Origin: Tessaracoccus lacteus
GTDB taxonomy: Bacteria; Actinomycetota; Actinomycetes; Propionibacteriales; Propionibacteriaceae
Length of the DNA: 64,000 nucleotides
Direction of reading: 5' to 3'
Assembly (NCBI RefSeq): GCF_029917005.1
Contig: NZ_CP123967.1
Span: forward strand, 930,001 to 994,000
The notes beneath the pieces are model-generated. The model had not been told where the DNA came from. It was given only the letters and a program-made list of their open reading frames with translations, and searched no databases. A program made the position numbers and the translations under genes. Positions 36,576 to 47,740 of the stretch are shown here, one piece after another; position 1 is the first letter of the stretch, and each line of letters begins with the position of its first letter.

Positions 36576-37453
36576 GGGTTCTCGTCGCATCCGACGCCAT
36601 TGCGGGCCTGAGCGCCCGCGAGACCTCGGAGGTCATCGGGCGCGCCTTCGCGGACGAGGGAGCCCAGGTCGCCGTCGTGCCGCTGGCCGCCGGCGGCCCC
36701 GAGCTCGCCGACAGCCTCCGCGAGGCGGCCGGCGTGACCGTGTTGGCGCCGGCCACCGTCGCCGACCTCGCCGACGCCCTGGACGCGGGCTCCGACGACG
36801 TGGTGGTGGACCTCACCCGCGCCGAGGTCGACGACCTCGGACGGGGGCTGCTGGGCGAGGACCCGGCGGCCGGGCTGGCCGCTCTGCGGGAGCGCTGGGC
36901 GGGCCGCCGCCTGACGGCGCTGGTGGCCGACGGCGAGGCTGACCTGCCGCTGACCGGGCTCAGCGGGCTCGCCGCCACCGCCGGCAGGGCCAGGGGGCTG
37001 GAGCTCGCCGACGTGCTGGCGGCCGATGCCGACGCGCAGCGGTGGGCCTCGTCGCTGGGTCTCGACCCCGGGCCGGGCAGCGGCGCCGCCGGGGGAGCGG
37101 GACTGATCCTGCGGGCCATCGGTGCCCGCGTCACCGACCCGCTGACCGAGCTCACCGCGCGGTACGAGCTGGAGGGCACCGCGGCCGCGGCCGATGTGGT
37201 CGTGACGGGAGCCGAGAACCTGGACTTCCACAGCGTCGGCGGCGCCGTCGTGCAGCACGTCGTCGGGCTTGCCGGCCGCGCGCTGCGCCCCGCGATCGCG
37301 GTGGTGGGGCGCAACTACATCTCCGCGCGAGAGCTCCGGCTGGCCGGCCTCGAGTCCGCCTACCCCGTGTCCGTCGCCGCCGGCGACGATGCGGCGACCG
37401 TCGAAGGACTCACCCGCGTCGCGCGCGGCGTGGCCGCCACCTGGCGGTGGTGA
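36572..37453 (+). CDS. Glycerate-kinase-like protein with degenerate active-site motifs
   Basis: GTG start, 293 residues against about 380 for type I glycerate kinases. The fold marks GAAGGAGLILRAIGA and VVTGAENLDFHSVGG are in place. However, the N-terminal PDSFKG motif reads SDAIAG (lysine lost) and the DGGEGT motif reads AAGGPELA (acid residues lost). It is therefore likely a non-catalytic or altered relative. It is the third gene of the pspA operon (4-base overlap). Confidence 0.75.
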   Translation: MRVLVASDAIAGLSARETSEVIGRAFADEGAQVAVVPLAAGGPELADSLREAAGVTVLAPATVADLADALDAGSDDVVVDLTRAEVDDLGRGLLGEDPAAGLAALRERWAGRRLTALVADGEADLPLTGLSGLAATAGRARGLELADVLAADADAQRWASSLGLDPGPGSGAAGGAGLILRAIGARVTDPLTELTARYELEGTAAAADVVVTGAENLDFHSVGGAVVQHVVGLAGRALRPAIAVVGRNYISARELRLAGLESAYPVSVAAGDDAATVEGLTRVARGVAATWRW

Positions 37454-37553
37454 CGGTTCGCCGACAGGTGACAGTCAGGCTGGGGAGATGGCAGCCACCG
37501 GCGTACACTCGATTCGACACCCGGCGATCACTTACACATTGGAGCCATCACTC

Positions 37554-37898
37554 GTGACTGACACCCAGACCGTTCCCGGCGTCGTCCTCACCGACGTCGC
37601 CCAGCAGAAGGTCCGTTCCCTGCTGGAGTCCGAAGGCCGCGACGACCTGTCGCTCCGCATCGCCGTCCAGCCCGGCGGCTGCTCCGGCCTGCGCTACCAG
37701 CTGTACTTCGATGACCGCATCCTCGACGGCGACGTCACGACCGAGTACGACGGCGTGACCGTCGTGACCGACAAGATGAGCGCCCCGTACCTGGGCGGCG
37801 CCTCCATCGACTTTATGGACACCATCGAGAAGCAGGGCTTCACCATCGACAACCCCAACGCGCAGGGCTCGTGCGCCTGCGGCGACTCCTTCCACTGA
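37554..37898 (+). CDS. erpA: Iron-sulfur cluster insertion protein (A-type carrier)
   Basis: GTG at 37554, 114 residues. HesB/IscA family with the three cluster cysteines in PGGCSGLRYQ and GSCACGDSF at the C-terminus. A-type carriers hand Fe-S clusters to targets; the Rieske and oxidase genes are nearby. A terminator hairpin follows the stop. Confidence 0.93.
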   Translation: MTDTQTVPGVVLTDVAQQKVRSLLESEGRDDLSLRIAVQPGGCSGLRYQLYFDDRILDGDVTTEYDGVTVVTDKMSAPYLGGASIDFMDTIEKQGFTIDNPNAQGSCACGDSFH

Positions 37899-37933
37899 GC
37901 TGGGCCGCGGCGCCGGTCGCGCGCGATAGTAAT

Positions 37934-37973
37934 CCACCCCGTCTGCGTAACCGCGGGCGGGGTGGCCTTTTTA
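37934..37973 (+). terminator. Rho-independent terminator after erpA
   Basis: Stem CCACCCCG (37934-37941) with CGGGGTGG (37958-37965), followed by CCTTTTTAC. It separates erpA from the ctaC operon. Confidence 0.85.
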
Positions 37974-38048
37974 CGTTAAGGTGAACCCATCATTCGAAGT
38001 CCGGCCGCATCCGGGCGGCGTTCGACAGCTGAACGGAAGGGCAAGTTG

Positions 38049-38912
38049 GTGAGTGTCAATCCTGCGCCATCGAGGCGGCGGACAACTATTCGGGCGGGGG
38101 TCGCGGCGGCTGCCGGGCTCGCCCTGGTGGCTCTGTCGGCCTGCTCCGGACAGGGCGCCCGGCTCGGCCTCCCCGAGGCCGCGTCCGCAGAGGCCCCGAA
38201 CGTCGGCAACCTCTGGGTGGGCGCCTGGATCGCGTCCTTCGTGGTCGGCGGCATCGTCTGGGGACTGATCGGCTGGGCGGTGATCCGGTACCGCCGTAAG
38301 GACGGCGACGCCCCCGCCCCGCGGCAGACCACCTACCATCTGCCGCTCGAGCTGCTCTACACGCTCGTGCCCTTCCTCATCGTCGGCGTGCTGTTCTTCT
38401 ACACCGTCAAGGCGCAGGACGCGATGATCTCGCAGACCGACGAGCCCGACGTCGTCGTCAACGTCGTCGGCCAGAAGTGGTCCTGGACCTTCAGCTACAT
38501 GGAGGCGGACAACCCCGACATCGGCACCGACGCCCACACCGTCGGCACCCTGGAGTCGATCCCGGACCTGTACCTCCCCGTCGACAAGACGGTGCGGTTC
38601 AACCTGAACTCCGCCGACGTCATCCACTCGTTCTGGGTCCCGTCGTTCTACTTCAAGATGGACGTGATCCCCGGCCAGGAGAACTCCTTCGACGTGACGC
38701 CGAACAGGCTCGGCACGTACGACGGGAAGTGCGCCGAGCTGTGCGGCGAGTACCACGCGCTGATGCTCTTCAAGGTGCACATCGTCACCGAGGAGGAGTA
38801 CGAGGCGTACGTTCGTGACCTCGCCGAGAGCGGCAACGAGGGGGCGCGTCTCGTGCAGGACACGATCCAGAACGCCCTGCCGAGCACCGAGACCGACGAG
38901 GAGCACTCGTGA
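38049..38912 (+). CDS. ctaC: Cytochrome c oxidase subunit II
   Basis: GTG 38049 gives 287 residues (a TTG 3 bases upstream is the alternative). A lipoprotein signal has lipobox LSAC at about residues 30-33. Two transmembrane segments follow, then the periplasmic CuA domain with ligands in [12 protein letters not shown] and the upstream His in [13 protein letters not shown]. It accepts electrons for subunit I in the aa3 oxidase. The stop overlaps the ctaD GTG. Confidence 0.96.
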   Translation: MSVNPAPSRRRTTIRAGVAAAAGLALVALSACSGQGARLGLPEAASAEAPNVGNLWVGAWIASFVVGGIVWGLIGWAVIRYRRKDGDAPAPRQTTYHLPLELLYTLVPFLIVGVLFFYTVKAQDAMISQTDEPDVVVNVVGQKWSWTFSYMEADNPDIGTDAHTVGTLESIPDLYLPVDKTVRFNLNSADVIHSFWVPSFYFKMDVIPGQENSFDVTPNRLGTYDGKCAELCGEYHALMLFKVHIVTEEEYEAYVRDLAESGNEGARLVQDTIQNALPSTETDEEHS

Positions 38913-40678
38913 GTAGCGCATCGATCGCTGGGCGCACCCAGCTGGAGGCCGGCGCCGAGGGTGCCGCGGTCCACCACACGCTCGGAGAGCGTGCCATGAA
39001 GTACCTGACGACGACCGATCACAAGGTCATCGGCAACATGTACTTCGTCACGGCGTTCATCTTCTTTGCGATCGGCGGCGTGCTGGCGCTCGGCATCCGT
39101 GCCGAGCTGGCCAACCCCGGCATGCAGTACATGAACTACGAGACGTTCAACCAGTTCTTCACCATGCACGGCACGATCATGCTGCTGATGTTCGCGACGC
39201 CGATGTTCGCGGGCTTCGCCAACGCGATCCTCCCGTTGCAGCTCGGCGCGCCCGATGTGGCGTTCCCGCGCATGAACGGCTTCGCGTTCTACCTGTACCT
39301 CTTCGGCTCGATCATGGCCTGCGCAGGGTTCGTCAGCCCCGGCGGCGCCGCCAGCTTCGGCTGGTTCGCCTATGCCCCCCTGAGTAACGCGATCAACTCG
39401 CCCGGCGTCGGTCACGACCTGTGGATCATGGGCCTGTACCTGCTCGGCCTGAGTTCCATCCTCGGCGCGGTGAACTTCATCACCACCATCATCACGATGC
39501 GCGCGCCCGGCCTGACGATGTTCCGCATGCCGATCTTCTGCTGGAACATCCTCGTCACGTCGATGATGGTCCTCATCGCGTTCCCGGTGCTCGCCGCCGG
39601 CCTGCTGGTCCTCGAGGCCGACCGCGTCCTCGGGTCCAACGTGCTCGACCCCTCGTCAGGCGGCGCGATCCTGTGGCAGCACCTGTTCTGGTTCTTCGGG
39701 CACCCCGAGGTCTACATCATCGCCCTGCCGTTCTTCGGCATCATCACCGAGGTGCTGAGCGCGTTCAGCCGCAAGCCGGTGTTCGGCTACTACGGCCTGG
39801 TGTTCGCCACGCTGGCCATCGGCGCGCTGTCGGTGTCGGTGTGGGCGCACCACATGTTCGTGACCGGCTCGGTGAACCTGCCGTTCTTCTCGTTCATGAC
39901 GTTCCTGATCGCGATCCCAACCGGCGTGAAGTACTTCAACTGGATCGGCACACTGTGGCGTGGCTCGTTGACGCTGAACACGTCGATGATGTTCGCGATC
40001 GGGTTCCTCACCACGTTCCTGTTCGGGGGCCTGACCGGCATCATCCTCGCCTCCCCGGCGCTCGACTTCCCGGTCTCGGACACCTACTTCGTCGTGGCCC
40101 ACTTCCACTACGTGCTGTTCGGCACCGTCGTGTTCGCGATGTTCGCCGGCTTCTACTACTGGTGGCCGAAGTTCACCGGCAGGATGCTCAACGAGACGTG
40201 GGGCAAGGTCCACTTCTGGGCGATCTTCATCGGTTTCCACATGACCTTCCTCGTGCAGCACTGGCTGGGTGTCGAGGGCATGCAGCGCCGCATCGCCGAC
40301 TACGGCGCCTGGGAGGGCTTCACGCTGCTGAACCAGATCTCGACGTTCGGCGCGTTCCTGCTCGGCGTCTCGATGCTGCCGTTCATGTGGAACGTCTGGA
40401 TCACGCGCACGTCGCCGAAGGTCACCGTCAACGACCCGTGGGGCTGGGGCCGTTCGCTCGAGTGGGCCACGTCCTGCCCGCCGCCCAGGCACAACTTCGA
40501 CCGCCTGCCCCGCGTCCGCTCCATGAGCCCGGCGCTCGATGAGGCCAGGCCGGAGCTGGCCGCGCACAACGCGGCGGAGGATCCCGGCGAGCTTCTCGAC
40601 CGGGTGACGCCCGAGAACCCCGAGGACGTCGTCACCACCGACGGCGCCCCCGTCACGGCTGAAGGAGACGCCAAGTGA
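38909..40678 (+). CDS. ctaD: Cytochrome c oxidase subunit I
   Basis: A 589-residue subunit with twelve predicted membrane helices. Haem and CuB ligands are seen in [34 protein letters not shown] and AHFHYVLFG. It is the proton-pumping core of the aa3 oxidase. GTG start with 4-base overlaps to ctaC and ctaF. Confidence 0.97.
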   Translation: MSSASIAGRTQLEAGAEGAAVHHTLGERAMKYLTTTDHKVIGNMYFVTAFIFFAIGGVLALGIRAELANPGMQYMNYETFNQFFTMHGTIMLLMFATPMFAGFANAILPLQLGAPDVAFPRMNGFAFYLYLFGSIMACAGFVSPGGAASFGWFAYAPLSNAINSPGVGHDLWIMGLYLLGLSSILGAVNFITTIITMRAPGLTMFRMPIFCWNILVTSMMVLIAFPVLAAGLLVLEADRVLGSNVLDPSSGGAILWQHLFWFFGHPEVYIIALPFFGIITEVLSAFSRKPVFGYYGLVFATLAIGALSVSVWAHHMFVTGSVNLPFFSFMTFLIAIPTGVKYFNWIGTLWRGSLTLNTSMMFAIGFLTTFLFGGLTGIILASPALDFPVSDTYFVVAHFHYVLFGTVVFAMFAGFYYWWPKFTGRMLNETWGKVHFWAIFIGFHMTFLVQHWLGVEGMQRRIADYGAWEGFTLLNQISTFGAFLLGVSMLPFMWNVWITRTSPKVTVNDPWGWGRSLEWATSCPPPRHNFDRLPRVRSMSPALDEARPELAAHNAAEDPGELLDRVTPENPEDVVTTDGAPVTAEGDAK

Positions 40679-41073
40679 AGCCCGAGAAGTACGTCTTCTG
40701 GTTCATCTTCGTCTACATCTGCATCGTCACGCCGGTCTACTGGCTGATGTCGCGGGAGATCGCTGGCACGTTCGTGCTGGGCTTCACCGGCCTGCTGGGC
40801 GGCATGATCGCGGCCTACCTGACGCTGACGGCCCGCACGTTCGGGCCCCGTCCCGAGGACCGGGGCGACGCGGAGGTCGTCGACGCGGCCGGGGACGTCG
40901 GCTTCTTCGCGCCGAAGAGCATCTGGCCGTTCTGGGCCGCCGTCACCGTCTCGGTGATCTTCCTCGGTCCGGCGCTGCACCAGGCGTGGATCTCGCTGCT
41001 GGGAGTCGCGCTCGGCATCTGGTCCTGCTCCGGCTGGGTGCTGGAGTTCTACCGAGGCGACTACAAGCACTGA
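40675..41073 (+). CDS. ctaF: Cytochrome c oxidase subunit IV (actinobacterial type)
   Basis: 132 residues with four hydrophobic segments ([70 protein letters not shown]). This is the small actinobacterial subunit encoded after ctaD. It ends the ctaCDF unit, 6 bp from the convergent MFS gene. Confidence 0.92.
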   Translation: MKPEKYVFWFIFVYICIVTPVYWLMSREIAGTFVLGFTGLLGGMIAAYLTLTARTFGPRPEDRGDAEVVDAAGDVGFFAPKSIWPFWAAVTVSVIFLGPALHQAWISLLGVALGIWSCSGWVLEFYRGDYKH

Positions 41074-41079
41074 GGGACC

Positions 41080-42435
41080 TCACCGCTCGGCGAGCGCCTC
41101 CCCGCGGTACTCGGGCAGCGCGAGGGAGGCAAGCGCGGCGACGGTGAAGGCCACGCCGAACACGACGAACAGTACGGGCAGGCCGCCCCAGCCATTGAGC
41201 ACCGGGACCAGCAGAGGCGCGCCCATCGCCGCGATGCGGCCGAAGGCGGTCGCGGCGCCGGAGCCCGTCGCACGCATGGCGGTGGGGTATACCTCCGGGG
41301 TGACGGCGTACAGGGCGCCCCAGGCTCCGAGGTTGAAGAACGATAGGACGCAGGCCGCCGCCAGCGTGACGGCGTAGCCGACCGAGGCGCTGCCGGGGGC
41401 GATCGCCCCCGCGAGATGCGGGGCCGTCGCGAAGGCGAGGGCGCCGACGGCCGAGCCCGCCAGGAAGGTGGCCAGGGTCGCGCGGCGGCCCCACACCTCC
41501 ACGAGCACGGCGGCCACGGCGTAGCCGGGCAGCTGCGCCAGCGTCATCACGAGCGTGAACTCGAAGGACTTCACCAGCGTCATCCCGTTCTGGCTGAGCA
41601 GCGTCGGCAGCCAGATGAAGGCGCCGTAGTAGGCGAAGTTCACGGCAAACCAAGTGGTCCACAGCGCGACGGTCGTGCGCCGGAATCGCGGCCGCCAGAG
41701 CTCCGCCCAGCCGACCCTCGCGGGCTCCGCGAGGACCTCGTCGGCCTTCTCTTCGTCGGGCGTCACGATCCCGGCCGACGCCTCGAAGTCCACGACGGCG
41801 GCCTCGGCCTCGGCGTGGCGTCCCTTCGCCTCCAGGAACCGCACGGACTCGGGCAGGTGGAAGCGCACCACGATGGCCCAGACGGCCGGGATCGCGCCAA
41901 GGGCCAAGGCCCAGCGCCAGCCGGCGTCAGAGGCGGGGACCAGGAAGTACCCGACGCAGGCTGCCGCGAGCCAGCCGACGGCCCAGAACGACTCGAGGGC
42001 CACCACGACGCGGCCGCGGATGCGCGACGGGGCGAACTCGGAGACCAGCGTCGAGGCGACGGGGAGCTCGGCCCCGAGCCCTACGCCGACGACGAAGCGC
42101 AGCGCGAGCAGCATCACCAGCCCCACCGACAGGGCGGACAGCCCCGTCGCCAACCCGTAGACGAGCAGGGTCAGGGCGAAGACGTGGCGGCGCCCGATGC
42201 GGTCGGCCAGCAGGCCGCCGAGGGAGGCGCCGAGCGCCATGCCGACGAAGCCGATCGAACCCAGCAGGGACAGCTCCCCGTTGCTGAGCGACCACTCCTG
42301 CGCGAGCGCGGCCATGATGAAGGAGATGAGACCGACGTCCATCGCGTCGAGCGCCCAGCCGACGCCGGATCCGTAGAGCAGCCGGCCATGCCTACGGGTG
42401 AAGGGGAGTCTGTCCAGGCGCTGCGCGCGTGTCAT
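41080..42435 (-). CDS. MFS sugar/acid porter
   Basis: ATG 42435 gives 451 residues and twelve predicted helices; the longer open frame runs into the ABC-2 permease gene. MFS marks: GGLLADRIGRRHVF after helix 2, VVVALESFWAVGW and a cytoplasmic PESVRFLEAKGR loop. The closest kinds are sugar-porter or aromatic-acid:H+ symporters (NiaP-like); substrate not predictable. It is monocistronic. Confidence 0.88.
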   Translation of the reverse strand: MTRAQRLDRLPFTRRHGRLLYGSGVGWALDAMDVGLISFIMAALAQEWSLSNGELSLLGSIGFVGMALGASLGGLLADRIGRRHVFALTLLVYGLATGLSALSVGLVMLLALRFVVGVGLGAELPVASTLVSEFAPSRIRGRVVVALESFWAVGWLAAACVGYFLVPASDAGWRWALALGAIPAVWAIVVRFHLPESVRFLEAKGRHAEAEAAVVDFEASAGIVTPDEEKADEVLAEPARVGWAELWRPRFRRTTVALWTTWFAVNFAYYGAFIWLPTLLSQNGMTLVKSFEFTLVMTLAQLPGYAVAAVLVEVWGRRATLATFLAGSAVGALAFATAPHLAGAIAPGSASVGYAVTLAAACVLSFFNLGAWGALYAVTPEVYPTAMRATGSGAATAFGRIAAMGAPLLVPVLNGWGGLPVLFVVFGVAFTVAALASLALPEYRGEALAER

Positions 42436-42473
42436 GGTCACGGCGGCATCGTAGTGCCCCGGGTGGACTTCTC

Positions 42474-43625
42474 TCAGTCCGCCCGGCGCAGGGCGTCGCG
42501 CAGCCTCAGCACCGTGCCCGTCTGCAGCAGCCCGCGCCGGTAGATCCGGTCGCCGACCCAGATCGTGGCGGCCATGAATGCCGCCGCCACGACCAGGGCG
42601 AGCACCGCGTCGAGCCAGCCGGCGTCCCCCGACATCAGGCGGCCGGGCATCGTGACGGTCGAGGCGATGGGCACGTAGCTGAGCACGGTCGCGGCGGTGC
42701 CGCGCGCGAAGAACCCGGCGAAGTACACGAGCATGATCACCATGGTCAGCGGGGTGGTGGTCTGACTGAGGTCCTGCACGCGCGTGGCCATCGCTCCGGC
42801 AGCGGCCCAGAGGCAGGCCAGGGACGCGAAGCCGACGATGAAGAACAGCACGAACCAGCCGACGACCCCGCCCACGACGCCGAGCAGCGGAGCGAAGTGC
42901 GTCCATGACAGCCCGAGCAGAGCCACGCCCACGATCAGCACGACCTGCCCGAGCGCCATCGCCATGTTGCCGACGACCTTGCCGATCAGCAGCTGACGCA
43001 CCGGGATGGCCGCGGCGAGGATCTCCACGACGCGTGACTCCTTCTCCGTGACGACCGACTGGGCGATCTGCATCCCGTAGGTCACGGCCGCCAGCATGAA
43101 CAGGACGGAGAACGCGGCGGTGGCGATGAAGACGGCCACTGCGGCGAGGTCGTCGCCCTCCAGCGGAACGACGCTGAGCGTCGTGTCGGCCAGCACATCG
43201 GCCGGGTCGACGCCGAGCGCGGTCGCATTGGCGGAGATCTGCACGTGCGCGATGGCGTCGGCCAGGTCGGGAGTGTCGGTCAGGTCGCTGACGGTCAGCA
43301 CCCAGCCGCCGGGGACCTGCTCGAGCGCGGCATCGGCGTCGGATCCGGCGACGGTGGAGCGCAGCTCGTCCGGCGTCACCTCGACGGCCTTGACGGCGAC
43401 GCCGGTGGCAGCGGCGCGCTGCACGACCGCCATCGCCTCGTCGGTGGACACCGCGACGCGGGTCGTGCCGCCCCCCGTCGCGGAGACCACGCCGAAGCCG
43501 AGGCCGAGCACCACCAGCGCCAGGGTCGCGAGAGTGCCGATCCAGAAGGCCTTGTCGGTGAGCTGGGCGAGGATCTCGCGCCGGGCGACGGTGGCCCACG
43601 AGGCCCTGCGGCGGGGTGCGTTCAT
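42474..43625 (-). CDS. ABC-2 type export permease (NatB-like)
   Basis: ATG 43625 overlaps the upstream ATPase stop (ATGA); 383 residues. One N-terminal membrane segment (AFWIGTLATLALVVLGLGF), a large extracytoplasmic domain and five C-terminal helices are seen, the NatB/YhaP layout. KESRVVEILAAAIPVRQLLIGK is the conserved block. It forms an exporter with the 43622-44503 ATPase; substrate unknown. Confidence 0.88.
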   Translation of the reverse strand: MNAPRRRASWATVARREILAQLTDKAFWIGTLATLALVVLGLGFGVVSATGGGTTRVAVSTDEAMAVVQRAAATGVAVKAVEVTPDELRSTVAGSDADAALEQVPGGWVLTVSDLTDTPDLADAIAHVQISANATALGVDPADVLADTTLSVVPLEGDDLAAVAVFIATAAFSVLFMLAAVTYGMQIAQSVVTEKESRVVEILAAAIPVRQLLIGKVVGNMAMALGQVVLIVGVALLGLSWTHFAPLLGVVGGVVGWFVLFFIVGFASLACLWAAAGAMATRVQDLSQTTTPLTMVIMLVYFAGFFARGTAATVLSYVPIASTVTMPGRLMSGDAGWLDAVLALVVAAAFMAATIWVGDRIYRRGLLQTGTVLRLRDALRRAD

Positions 43626-44503
43626 CGGGTGACCTCCCGGTAGTAGTCGCTGAGCGGCCGGACGACGGGCCCGAATGAGTGGACGGGGCCCCGGTCGAGG
43701 GCGTCGCGGAGCACCCGCTGGGCCGTGGCGTCGTCGGCGAACCGGACCTCTGCCCGGTCCCCGTGCAGCTCCACGACCGTGACGCCCGGCACCCCGCGCA
43801 GCCAACCGAGGTCGCCGTCGGCGGCGATCGCGTGGGAGGTGGGGCCCGAGGCCCGCAGCTGCGCGACGGTGCCGGCGGCGATCACGCGGCCCCTGCTCAG
43901 GATGACGATGTTGTGGCACAGGCGCTCGACCAGGTCGAGCTGGTGGGAGCTGAACAGGACGGGCACCCCGCGGGAGGTGAACTCCGTCAGCAGTGCGAAC
44001 ATCTCGTCGACGGCCTCGGGGTCGAGCCCGCTGAAGGGCTCGTCCAGCACGAGTGCTGCGGGGGAGGAGACCACCGCCCCGGCGATCTGGACCCGCTGCT
44101 GGTTGCCGAGCGACAGCTTCTCCAGCTTGTCCCGGGTGCGGTCGCCGAGCCCGAACCGGTTCAACAGCTCCAGCCCGGCGGCCCGGGCGTCGCCGCGGCG
44201 CATGCCGTGCAGCTCGCCGAGGTAGGTGAGCTGCGCCAGGATGGGTTGCTTCGGGTAGAGGCCGCGCTCCTCCGGCATGTAGCCGAACCTGGAGCGGTCG
44301 TCGCGGGTGACGGGGTGCCCGTTCCAGCGCACCTCTCCGGAGGTGGGCGCCAGGACGCCCATGATGATGCGCATCGTGGTGGTCTTGCCCGCCCCGTTGC
44401 CGCCGACGAAGCCGGTGAACTGGCCGTCGGGCACAGCGAAGGACACGTCGTCCAGGGCCGTCAGCGTGCCGAAGGTCCTTGTGACGTGCGAGATCTCCAA
44501 CAT
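43622..44503 (-). CDS. ABC exporter ATPase (NatA-like)
   Basis: ATG 44503 gives 293 residues. Walker A GGNGAGKTTTMRI, signature LSLGNQQRVQIA, Walker B ALVLDEPFSGLDP and switch His in LFSSHQLDLVE. A C-terminal regulatory extension of about 80 residues is present. It pairs with the overlapping permease gene. Confidence 0.92.
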   Translation of the reverse strand: MLEISHVTRTFGTLTALDDVSFAVPDGQFTGFVGGNGAGKTTTMRIIMGVLAPTSGEVRWNGHPVTRDDRSRFGYMPEERGLYPKQPILAQLTYLGELHGMRRGDARAAGLELLNRFGLGDRTRDKLEKLSLGNQQRVQIAGAVVSSPAALVLDEPFSGLDPEAVDEMFALLTEFTSRGVPVLFSSHQLDLVERLCHNIVILSRGRVIAAGTVAQLRASGPTSHAIAADGDLGWLRGVPGVTVVELHGDRAEVRFADDATAQRVLRDALDRGPVHSFGPVVRPLSDYYREVTR

Positions 44504-44547
44504 GTGACCAGCCTGCCAGAGGCGCCGGTCCACAGGGGAGGCGCCGG

Positions 44548-46011
<1,464 letters not shown>

Positions 46012-46039
46012 TCAAGAGTATGACACACCTGAGATGTTC

Positions 46040-47740
46040 TCAGTGCAGCGCTTTGGGGCCCTCGTCGTCGTCGCCCTCGAGTTCGCTGTGGTCACCGTGG
46101 TGCGCGGCGGCGTCGAGTTCGGCCGTGGTCGGTTTGGCGATGTCGTGGCCGAGGAACCAACGCGACACACGGGCGCGGAACCCGCCGACCTCGGCCTTCC
46201 TCGCGACCCCGGATCCGTCCGTCGTCGGTCCGGCCTCGAGCGGGGTGTGCTGCACGTGCTGCGTCAGGGTGAACTGCTCATCGACAGGGACGGGGACGTG
46301 GCCCTCGCCGTAGCCGCCCGCGGGGGAGCGGACGATGACGCCGTCCTCCGAGCCGTGCAGCGTGCGCTCACGGTCGGCGCGCTGCAGGGACAGGCAGATC
46401 CGTCGCGTGATGATGAACGCGATGATCGGGGCCACGAACACGGCGATGCGCATGAAGATCGTGATGGCGTTCAGGCTGAGGTGGAAGCGGGTGGCGAGGA
46501 TGTCATTGCCGCCCGACAGCCAGAACATCGCATAGCACGTCATGCCGGCGACGCCCAGCGCAGTGCGCGTCGGGGCGTTGCGGGGCCGGTCCAGGATGTG
46601 GTGCTCGCGCTTGTCGCCCGTGATCCAGGCCTCGATGAAGGGCCACACCGCGAGCGCGCCGAACAGCAGGCCCATGAGGCCGACGCCGGGCAGGAAGATG
46701 GCCCACGACCAGGTGGTGGGCCCCCAGTGGGACTCGATGTTCGGCACGATGCGGATCGCGCCCTCGACCCATCCCATATACCAGTCGGGCTGCGATCCTG
46801 CGGTGACCTTCGCCGGGTCGTAGGGACCATAGGTCCACACGGGGTTGATCTGGAACAGTCCGCCCATCAGCACCAGGAAGCCGAACACCACGAAGAAGAA
46901 GCCGCCGGCCTTGGCCGCGTAGACGGGGAACAGCGGGTAGCCGACCACGTTGTTCTCGGTGCGTCCCGGGCCGGGGTACTGCGAGTGCTTGTGGTAGACG
47001 ACCAGCACGAGGTGCGCGGCGACGAGGCCGAGCAGCAGGCCGGGGACCAGCAGGATGTGCACCATGTACAGGCGGGGGATGACCAGGTCGCCAGGGTACT
47101 CGCCCCCGAAGACGAAGAACTCCGCCCACGTGCCGATGATGGGGATGGACCGGATCAGGCCGTCGACGAATCTCAGGCCCGTGCCGGACAGTAGGTCGTC
47201 GGGCAGCGAGTAGCCGGCGAATCCCGCGATCAGGGACATCGACATCAGGCCGACGCCGATCAGCCAGTTCACCTCGCGGGGCTTGCGGAAGGCGCCCGTG
47301 AAGAACACGCGCAGCATGTGCACGAACGCCGCCGCCACGAACAGCAGGGCCGCCCAGTGGTGGATCTGGCGCACGAGCAGGCCGCCGCGTACGTCGAACG
47401 AGATGTGCAGCGTCGACGCGAAGGCCTCGGAGACCGGCATGCCCTTGAGCAGCTGGTAGGACCCGTCGTACTCGATCTCCGCCATGGACGGCTTGAACCA
47501 GATGGTCAGGAACACGCCCGTGATGAGCAGGATGATGAACGAGTACAGCGCGATCTCGCCCAACAGGAAGGACCAGTGGTCGGGGAAGATCTTGCGAAGC
47601 CCGGCCTTGCCGATCTTCGCGACGCCGATCCGCTCGTCGGCCCACCTCAGCGGGCCGGTGAAGCCGCCCTTGTGGACGGCGGGCGCCTCGGTCGCCTCGA
47701 CGGACGGCGACGAGTCGACGACGCTCGTTGGCTTTGCCAT
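46040..47740 (-). CDS. qcrB: Cytochrome bc1 complex cytochrome b subunit
   Basis: A 566-residue, multi-helix subunit with haem-ligand helices (RQIHHWAALLFVAAAFVHMLRV and VPGLLLGLVAAHLVLVVYHKH). A cytoplasmic C-terminal extension of about 120 residues follows the core, as in actinobacteria. Last gene of ctaE-qcrC-qcrA-qcrB; the ATG overlaps the qcrA stop. Confidence 0.96.
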   Translation of the reverse strand: MAKPTSVVDSSPSVEATEAPAVHKGGFTGPLRWADERIGVAKIGKAGLRKIFPDHWSFLLGEIALYSFIILLITGVFLTIWFKPSMAEIEYDGSYQLLKGMPVSEAFASTLHISFDVRGGLLVRQIHHWAALLFVAAAFVHMLRVFFTGAFRKPREVNWLIGVGLMSMSLIAGFAGYSLPDDLLSGTGLRFVDGLIRSIPIIGTWAEFFVFGGEYPGDLVIPRLYMVHILLVPGLLLGLVAAHLVLVVYHKHSQYPGPGRTENNVVGYPLFPVYAAKAGGFFFVVFGFLVLMGGLFQINPVWTYGPYDPAKVTAGSQPDWYMGWVEGAIRIVPNIESHWGPTTWSWAIFLPGVGLMGLLFGALAVWPFIEAWITGDKREHHILDRPRNAPTRTALGVAGMTCYAMFWLSGGNDILATRFHLSLNAITIFMRIAVFVAPIIAFIITRRICLSLQRADRERTLHGSEDGVIVRSPAGGYGEGHVPVPVDEQFTLTQHVQHTPLEAGPTTDGSGVARKAEVGGFRARVSRWFLGHDIAKPTTAELDAAAHHGDHSELEGDDDEGPKALH

